Source: Erythroxylum novogranatense | Taxonomy: Eukaryota > Streptophyta > Magnoliopsida > Malpighiales > Erythroxylaceae | Assembly: GCA_029891385.1 (NCBI GenBank) | Contig: CM057235.1 | Coordinates: 6,939,001-7,003,000 of the forward strand | DNA length: 64,000 nt | Reading direction: 5' to 3' | Shown here: one piece after another, positions 58,712-64,000 of the stretch | How the letters are laid out: every line of letters starts with the position of its first letter | Position numbering within the stretch: position 1 is the first letter of the stretch | Made by a program: the position numbers and the translations under genes | The notes under the pieces: generated by a model | Told to the model about the DNA's origin: nothing | The model's database searches: none | What the model saw: the letters and a program-made list of their open reading frames with translations, nothing else

Positions 58712-60190
58712 TGATAAGTGTGAATTGCATCGTATTTTAGGGCTTAGTTTGATATGCATTTAATTGTTAATTCAATCACTTAGTATGTGTTTAGGTTAGA
58801 ATTGTGTTAGTTTGTTAATTGTTTATGTTTTAAGTGTTTTATAGGTTAGTACAAATCTTTAACCTTAATTATTATGTTTTTAAGGTATCTTGAAGTGTTT
58901 GTTAGTGTTTCAGGATCAACATCAAAAAATCTAGAAGTTTCATAAACACTTGAGCCAAAAAAAAATGGTTTACGATCGTGGCACAATAGGCCACAATCGT
59001 GACAAAAGCACCAAAGTTGGCCCACAATCGTGGTCCATATGTCACGATCATGACAGAAGCCAAAGACATGGCCCATGATCATAGCCTGCTTTGGGTAGGC
59101 GCACAGACACTCAAAAATATTAAGTTTCGAGGGATTTTTCGAACCTTTTAGACTCCGAAGAAATCCTAGGACTGCTCAGAACACAAAAGGTATTTAAACA
59201 ATAAGACAAAAAGGCAAGAGGAGCTTTGGCATCAGCCTCTTTTAGAGCAACCCTAGAGAAGATTATCGAGAGATAGAGAAAGAGAATAAGGAAGAGAGAA
59301 GAGAAGAAGAAGTTAACTCGACGTACTTCTCAGATTAGGAGTTTTTCAACATCGTTGCCTCCTGTCTTCCGTTTAATTTTGTATTTCCTACTATTTTTAG
59401 TTTTATTGTTGTATAGAATTGGAATAACAGTTGATGATAAGAATTTTTAGATGTTGATGAAGTTCTAAACTCACCTTCGGAGTTTTATCTTTGATTTAAT
59501 GAAATATGATTCCTTATATGTTATTTGGATTTATTGTTATTTAATTCTGGACATGCATAATTTGATAATAAACTAAAAGGATGAATCCATTGAAAAAGTA
59601 TTACATTGGGTTAAAAAGAATTAGGCAATTTAACAGAACATGAATTAAATCAAATATGTAATTTGTGCAAATCTGTAATTTGTGCAAAGAGAAATCTTGC
59701 ATAGGTTTCTAATAGTTTATTAGATAACTTCATATCTAATTAAAGTTTTGGATAGGTTGTTAATTGAGAGATTGCAACTACCATAATTTGATTAGGGTAT
59801 AAAAATTAGGGTTAATGCTTATAATTGGAGAGAGAGTAACCAACCCTAAGATCGTCTAGAACCAATAATCCAGTAATTTATAGTCGATTAGGTTAGGGTT
59901 AAAGATAGGTAAATTTTCCTTTCTCTCAATTAGTAATTCTTTAGGTTGATTCTTGAGTGTATGTTGCAACTGCTAAATTGTTAATATTTTTGTGATTGAT
60001 TCTTGAATTGATTTGCTTGATTAAATTGAATTCTTGTTTTAGTTTCGTACATTTTGAATTTTGAAAATCGTTCTGGTCTTAGATTTTAGGATTAGATTAT
60101 CCTTCCTCATGAGATCGACATCTTAGGTATTATGCGAATGACCCTTGCGCTTAATTAATTAAGCTTACACACATAAAAAAAACCTGATCA
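58712..60190 (+). repeat. 3' LTR of element H
   Basis: 1479 bp, ends ..CCTGATCA. Visibly diverged from the 5' LTR by substitutions and small indels, suggesting an old insertion. Confidence 0.88.
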
Positions 60191-60195
60191 ATAAC

Positions 60196-60316
60196 CTTGA
60201 TTTCAGGTATATTGCATTGAACAATAGCTAGTTTGTAACGTGACTTTCATTGTAATAGTGTAATAGCTTTTGTTAGTATTAATAAAATATTTCATTCAAC
60301 TTCCAAAAAAAGACAA
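60196..60316 (+). other. 3' end of LINE G with A-rich tail
   Basis: ..TTTGTAACGTGAC...AATAAAATATTTCATTCAAC then AAAAAAAG. AATAAA followed by an A-run fits a LINE 3' end and matches the TTTGTAAC left of element H. Confidence 0.6.
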
Positions 60317-61130
60317 TACGAAAACAATTATCCAAAAGAAATTTTGTCAAATGTTCTTCAGTTTATCCTAAAGTAGGATCTCTATTTTACAAACTCTTCT
60401 ATAATTTTATAGCTCATTGTATATACTTAAGATGTTTTATGATACCATTATAATTTTCACAATATACGTTCGCCATTTGATTAAAAAAAAGAGTAAACAA
60501 AGAATACTTACTCATTTAAGGTTTACATAACCAATAAAAATGAAACCTTGTATCATGTTATTTACCAATATAATATGTAACATTAGGTCCATCCCAAGCA
60601 CCGTACAACATTGATCTAATTGTGCCTTTTCACACAATTTTGTTGTGTTGGAGTTCAAATTAAAATTGGAAATCTTATTACAACCGTTTTCTTTAAACGA
60701 ATACAATGAACACTAATATTCAATACTTGAATAATAAATTAAAATGTGTCTCATAATATGATCATATTATTAAAGACAAACAATCGAAAGAGCACGAAGA
60801 AATGATTTCTTTTGGATCATTAAATTTATATTTATTCAAGAAAATTAAATAAAATATGGATAAACATTTTTAAAATGAGTGTCGAACTAAAAATAAACTT
60901 ATATTTATTTTGAACTCTAAAATAAACTTATAAAATAAACTTATATTTATTTTGAACTCTAAAAAACAAACTGAAAATCTATTTCTGTCAAACTCTTTAA
61001 TCTGAGGTTTCCACCTGCCAGGAAAAGTTGGAAGCGTTTCGTTTCCAAACTAAAATCAAACCGCATAAGTATTCAATTTCAGGGCTCTCCCGACAAAAGA
61101 CGTAGTATTTACTGTAACATTACGTTGTTT
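60317..61130. other. Intergenic, with a 31 bp direct repeat
   Basis: No gene recognised. AAAATAAACTTATATTTATT plus 11 further bases occur at 60890-60920 and again at 60932-60962, spaced 42 bp. Confidence 0.6.
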
Positions 61131-61139
61131 TATGGCCTT

Positions 61140-61740
61140 TGGTTATATATTTATTTGTATAATTTTTTTAATTCAATAAAAGATATTTTATTTTTGTATA
61201 TTTGTTAATAATTTAATTATTAATCATAAAGATAAAAATTCCTAGAATAATTATTGTGCAATTAGAAATTATAATTTGATTGTAATTATAGGATTCAATT
61301 GTTTTTTATATTATTCTTAAAATATTCCTAATCATAGTTTCATCAAGATGTGGTATTAATGAAATAGTTAGACTAACATATATTTGTTTCTTTCTTATAA
61401 AGAAAGTAATCAATCTCATAAATTAAAGTGTGGCGATACTTAAATAAATATGTAAGTGCTTATTAGAAAATAAGTTCACTGAACTGACCCAATTATGAGA
61501 ATCTCGAATGGAACATTACTTGTATGTCTGTGGATTTTCTCATTATGATGGTTGTATAATTGATCCTTAGACTTGAGATCATCAAAGTTATCTCATGTAA
61601 GAATTACTATATTTTAATGCTACTTATGTTCTATTCTTATAGTAGTTCAATTCAGTAGTTATTGGATATAGTATGAACTATGTCAAGATAATTGAGTAAA
61701 TTAATAAAGAATTCGTTGTCAAGCACGTTGCAGAGAGAAA
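61140..61740 (+). repeat. Copia-type LTR relic upstream of the host gene
   Basis: The block 61480-61600 (GTTCACTGAACTGACCC.., ..TCCTTAGACTTGAGATCATC..) resembles 44160-44300 in the F LTR (..TCCTTTGACTTGAGGTGCTC..). Edges are not visible and no coding sequence accompanies it. It may be a solo LTR or a truncated copy. Confidence 0.45.
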
Positions 61741-61923
61741 TTTCTCTAACTGTCATCAACCAAACCTACCTATCCCACCATGGTCAGTTTTGCAAATCGA
61801 AAGTGAGTAATTATTTAAACCATTTCGGCTTATTTGGATGAAACAATTTGAATACTTTGTTGTTGAATTGTGGAAGAGGATGACCAAGAAGATGGTTGTT
61901 TGCCAGATTGAGATAAATAATGG

Positions 61924-62490
61924 AGGTGTTTGGCAAATAACTGATAAGTTGTGTTTTAATTTATTGACTAAAAGTTAATTTTTTGACTATCTTAAAATTT
62001 TATTGATATGTTTAGTGAATAACTTATAGGTTAACTTGTTTAACCCCAACAAGCTGATTTCTAAAAGTTTCATAAGTGAAGTTTTTTTAAGATTAGTCAA
62101 AATTAATAGATAAAAATCAATTATATCCTCCTTTCATAATTTTTGAATTATGTTAAATATTGTATCTGTGTCATACTATAATTATAGATATTTTAATTTA
62201 TTAAATAATAAAATTCATATATATTATATAAAAACTAATATGATGTGACTCATTGCATCATTCATATTAATAAAGAATTGAACGTTGAACTATTATTATT
62301 ATTATTATTATTATTATAAACTTAATTTTGTAAACTTAAGTATCTAAAACTTAAATTCTTATAAAATATTCAACGAAATATTAAGAAATATAATATTCAT
62401 GCCCTTATAATTTTTTAAAAATCATACCCTTATAAATCATTTTACACATTAAGAGTTAGTACTAAATAATTAATTTTACCAAATATCTTT
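61924..62490. mobile_element. Possible MITE with degenerate terminal inverted repeats
   Basis: Left end GTGTTTGGCAAATAACT; right end ..AATTTTACCAAATATCT, whose complement AGATATTTGGTAAAATT pairs with the left over most of TGTTTGGCAAA. Very AT-rich, non-coding, about 570 bp, close to a gene. The ends resemble short hAT-type elements. Target duplication not clear. Confidence 0.35.
62291..62317. repeat. (TAT)n microsatellite
   Basis: Nine repeats of a TAT/ATT trinucleotide in AT-rich DNA. Confidence 0.9.
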
Positions 62491-62621
62491 AATAAATAGC
62501 TAATGTTATTATTTAGTTAAATCAATTAATATAATAAGTTATCAAATAATTATTGATAGAATCAGCTTACAATTAATATAATACAGTATCTTTATGGCTA
62601 ATGTATAGATGTAATACGATA

Positions 62622-62741
62622 TTGGGCATTGGGCTACCTAGCCCAGAGCATCTTATATGCAAATATTGCTTGTACAAGAATGGGCCAATAGTATCTCATC
62701 CCTCAAAGAAAGTTTACACTCAAGTTGTTGGAGAATGGGCC
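62622..62741 (+). promoter_or_regulatory. Cluster of TGGGCC/T (site II-like) motifs
   Basis: TGGGC-type motifs at about 62623, 62630, 62640 (reverse), 62681 and 62736. Two form the inverted repeat TGGGCTA-CC-TAGCCCA at 62630-62645. Such TGGGCY motifs in plant promoters are known TCP-factor targets. They lie 270-390 bp upstream of the ATG at 63012. Confidence 0.5.
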
Positions 62742-63011
62742 AGAGCGTGAAATGAATTGATCTTCATTCTTTTACTGAAAAAACGTGAAAACTTGAGGCA
62801 AGTTCCATTTAGAATTAAAAAGTCGTTTAGAAAATATGTTGAAGGTAGAAAAGAAAGAAGTCGGCTCATCCTTATCTCCAGAAAACACATTGAAAACAAA
62901 ACCAACTTTGCTTTGAAGCCAAACAAGAAAAAGGAGCTTTGTGTGTTCCATCCTCTTCCCTTTCTCGTTTTATTTCAGTTTCTAAAACCCTTAGTGATTT
63001 GGATCCCCCAA

Positions 63012-63158
63012 ATGGCCTCATCTGGAACCAAGGGATTCGATTTCGGGTCCGACGACATCCTCTGCTCTTATGAAGACTTCGGCAACGGCAGCAACCACGA
63101 CTCTTCCACTGCAAGCGCCATCCATTCGGATCCTGTGATCACCTCCAATTCCACCAAG
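63012..63158 (+). CDS. FLOE1-like: FLOE1-like DUF1421 protein, exon 1
   Basis: 49 codons, start MASSGTKGFDFGSDDILCSY, then an Asp/Ser-rich stretch ending ..ITSNSTK. It ends in AAG|GTTACT, a good donor in phase 0. This N-terminus is the DS-rich start of the FLOE/DUF1421 family, known in Arabidopsis as a protein that forms water-dependent condensates and influences seed germination; function here is by family. The frame is open upstream to an ATG at 62757, but those residues are Lys/Phe-rich and unlike the family, so 63012 is preferred. Confidence 0.85.
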
Positions 63159-63791
63159 GTTACTTCTTTTCCTCAAAATCGTTGTTTCCCCCTTCTTTTC
63201 TTTTACCAGATTTTGTCTTTCAACGATTAAAACTGATACTCGGTCTCTCTTTGTGTTTATTATTATTATTTTTCACTTTGATCCTTATCTACACCTACTT
63301 AAGGTCCCAAATTTCTAAGTGGCACTCTTTGTAGTTGAATCACTATAACCAACCTGTTCTTTGTTTCTTTGCAATCTGATCAAAAGATGATCTGAATCAC
63401 AATACTCTCTCAATTGAATCAAGTTTTAATCTTTCAAACAAAGATCGATAAGGGACATTTGGGGTGGATATCTATACCATCTTCTTATTCTTCTCCAAGA
63501 TGAGTTTGGTATTAGCGATTAGAGGGAGACAGATAGAACAACGTTTGAAGGGAAGACCTTCTCAAATTTATGGTTTTTCAGCGATTTTGTTTTGAGAAGC
63601 AAAAATTTTACGATACTATAGTTTCTCTCTGGGCATGCGAATGGAAGTTAAGTTGGTTTACTTGTTCGCTCCTTTGCTCCTTCACTTTTGGGGTTTATAC
63701 CTTATACTGTATTATAGACTTTTTTTAAAATTAAATTTAGATTCGAATCTTCTTACACTGACATTGACTGCGATGATTTGCCTTGAAGCAG
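63159..63791 (+). other. Intron 1 of the FLOE1-like gene
   Basis: GT at 63159, AG at 63790-63791; 633 bp, T-rich, with a short ATT run at about 63259-63271. Phase 0 on both sides. No gene within. Confidence 0.82.
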
Positions 63792-64000
63792 GATTTTCAC
63801 AAAAGCAGAATGGCTAGGTCTTCGATGTTTCCTGCTACTTCCTATAGCCATCCAGAAGACTCTTTTGCTCAAGATGTTATCACCTCCGTTGAGAAAAGTA
63901 TGAAAAAACATACTGATAGCCTCATGCGTTTCCTTGAGGGAATCAGTTCACGGCTGTCGCAACTGGAATTATATTCCTATAACCTAGATAAATCAATTGG
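63792..64000 (+). CDS. FLOE1-like: FLOE1-like DUF1421 protein, exon 2 (cut by window edge)
   Basis: Reads DFHKSRMARSSMFPATSYSH, then EDSFAQDVITSVEKSMKKHT and MRFLEGISSRLSQLELYSYN with LDKSIG at the edge. The amphipathic helix with SRLSQLELY is the conserved coiled-coil-like block of the family. The frame from exon 1 is maintained with no stop. The Gln/Pro/Ser-rich middle and the C-terminal DUF1421 domain should follow to the right of the window. No damage is visible: this looks like an active host gene. Confidence 0.88.

Larger units (their letters stand above)
48538..60190 (+). mobile_element. Athila-like Ty3/gypsy element H with nested solo LTR
   Basis: LTRs 48538-50069 and 58712-60190, both TGATAAGTGTGAATTGCATC.... 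Flanking 5-mers GTAAC and ATAAC match at four positions. The primer-binding site is the Athila/Tat type. The interior carries gag, protease and a 3' ORF of the Athila kind, but no reverse transcriptase, RNase H or integrase. Excluding the solo LTR (50663-54814) it is about 7.5 kb. Inserted in the 3' end of LINE G. Confidence 0.88.

Noticed and set aside
62757..63011. Upstream extension of the FLOE1-like start by 85 codons
   Set aside because: The residues are Lys/Phe-rich and unlike the family N-terminus; the ATG at 63012 matches the known start.

Overview
The window is a plant, probably eudicot, nuclear sequence: AT-rich, intron-containing and built almost entirely of nested LTR retrotransposons. 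About 60 kb is transposon. The only clear host gene begins at the right edge (63012 to beyond 64000): a FLOE1-like protein of the DUF1421 family, with exon 1, one intron and the start of exon 2. No bacterial-type gene, tRNA, rRNA or CRISPR array was seen.

Layout. 1-7218: remains of related minus-strand Ty3/gypsy elements in a chained LTR-internal-LTR-internal-LTR arrangement (A, B, C). A keeps gag, protease, reverse transcriptase and RNase H but has no integrase. 7219-19142: one LTR of C, split by a non-autonomous element (8766-17805, TSD CTTTT) with 4.2 kb LTRs around only 617 bp of non-coding interior. 19190-21060: decayed LINE. 21120-21307 plus 40907-about 45530: a decayed Ty1/copia element (F), split by D (21313-40901, TSD GGTTA), a minus-strand chromodomain Ty3/gypsy element. 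D is itself split between RNase H and integrase by a Ty1/copia element E (25470-35048). 45600-48537 plus 60196-60316: a second LINE (G), split by an Athila-like Ty3/gypsy element H (48538-60190), whose gag is split by a solo LTR of the giant-LTR family (50663-54814, TSD GAATC). 60317-63011: intergenic DNA with a copia LTR relic, a possible MITE and a promoter-like cluster of TGGGCC/T motifs.

Insertion order from nesting: E after D after F; solo LTR after H after LINE G; giant-LTR element after C. Every coding element is broken by stops, frameshifts or deletions, so none looks autonomous. The nearly intact giant-LTR element would need proteins supplied in trans, most plausibly from a gypsy relative; its LTR shares blocks with the LTRs of B and C, including a 17-base exact match.

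The most unusual signal is that four LTR families (B, C, D, H) each carry a different array of short palindromes or mini-hairpins with regular spacing. The sequences differ between families but the architecture recurs. The giant-LTR leader also carries two small hairpins preserved in all three copies. All boundaries were read by eye; coordinates given as approximate may be off by tens of bases.
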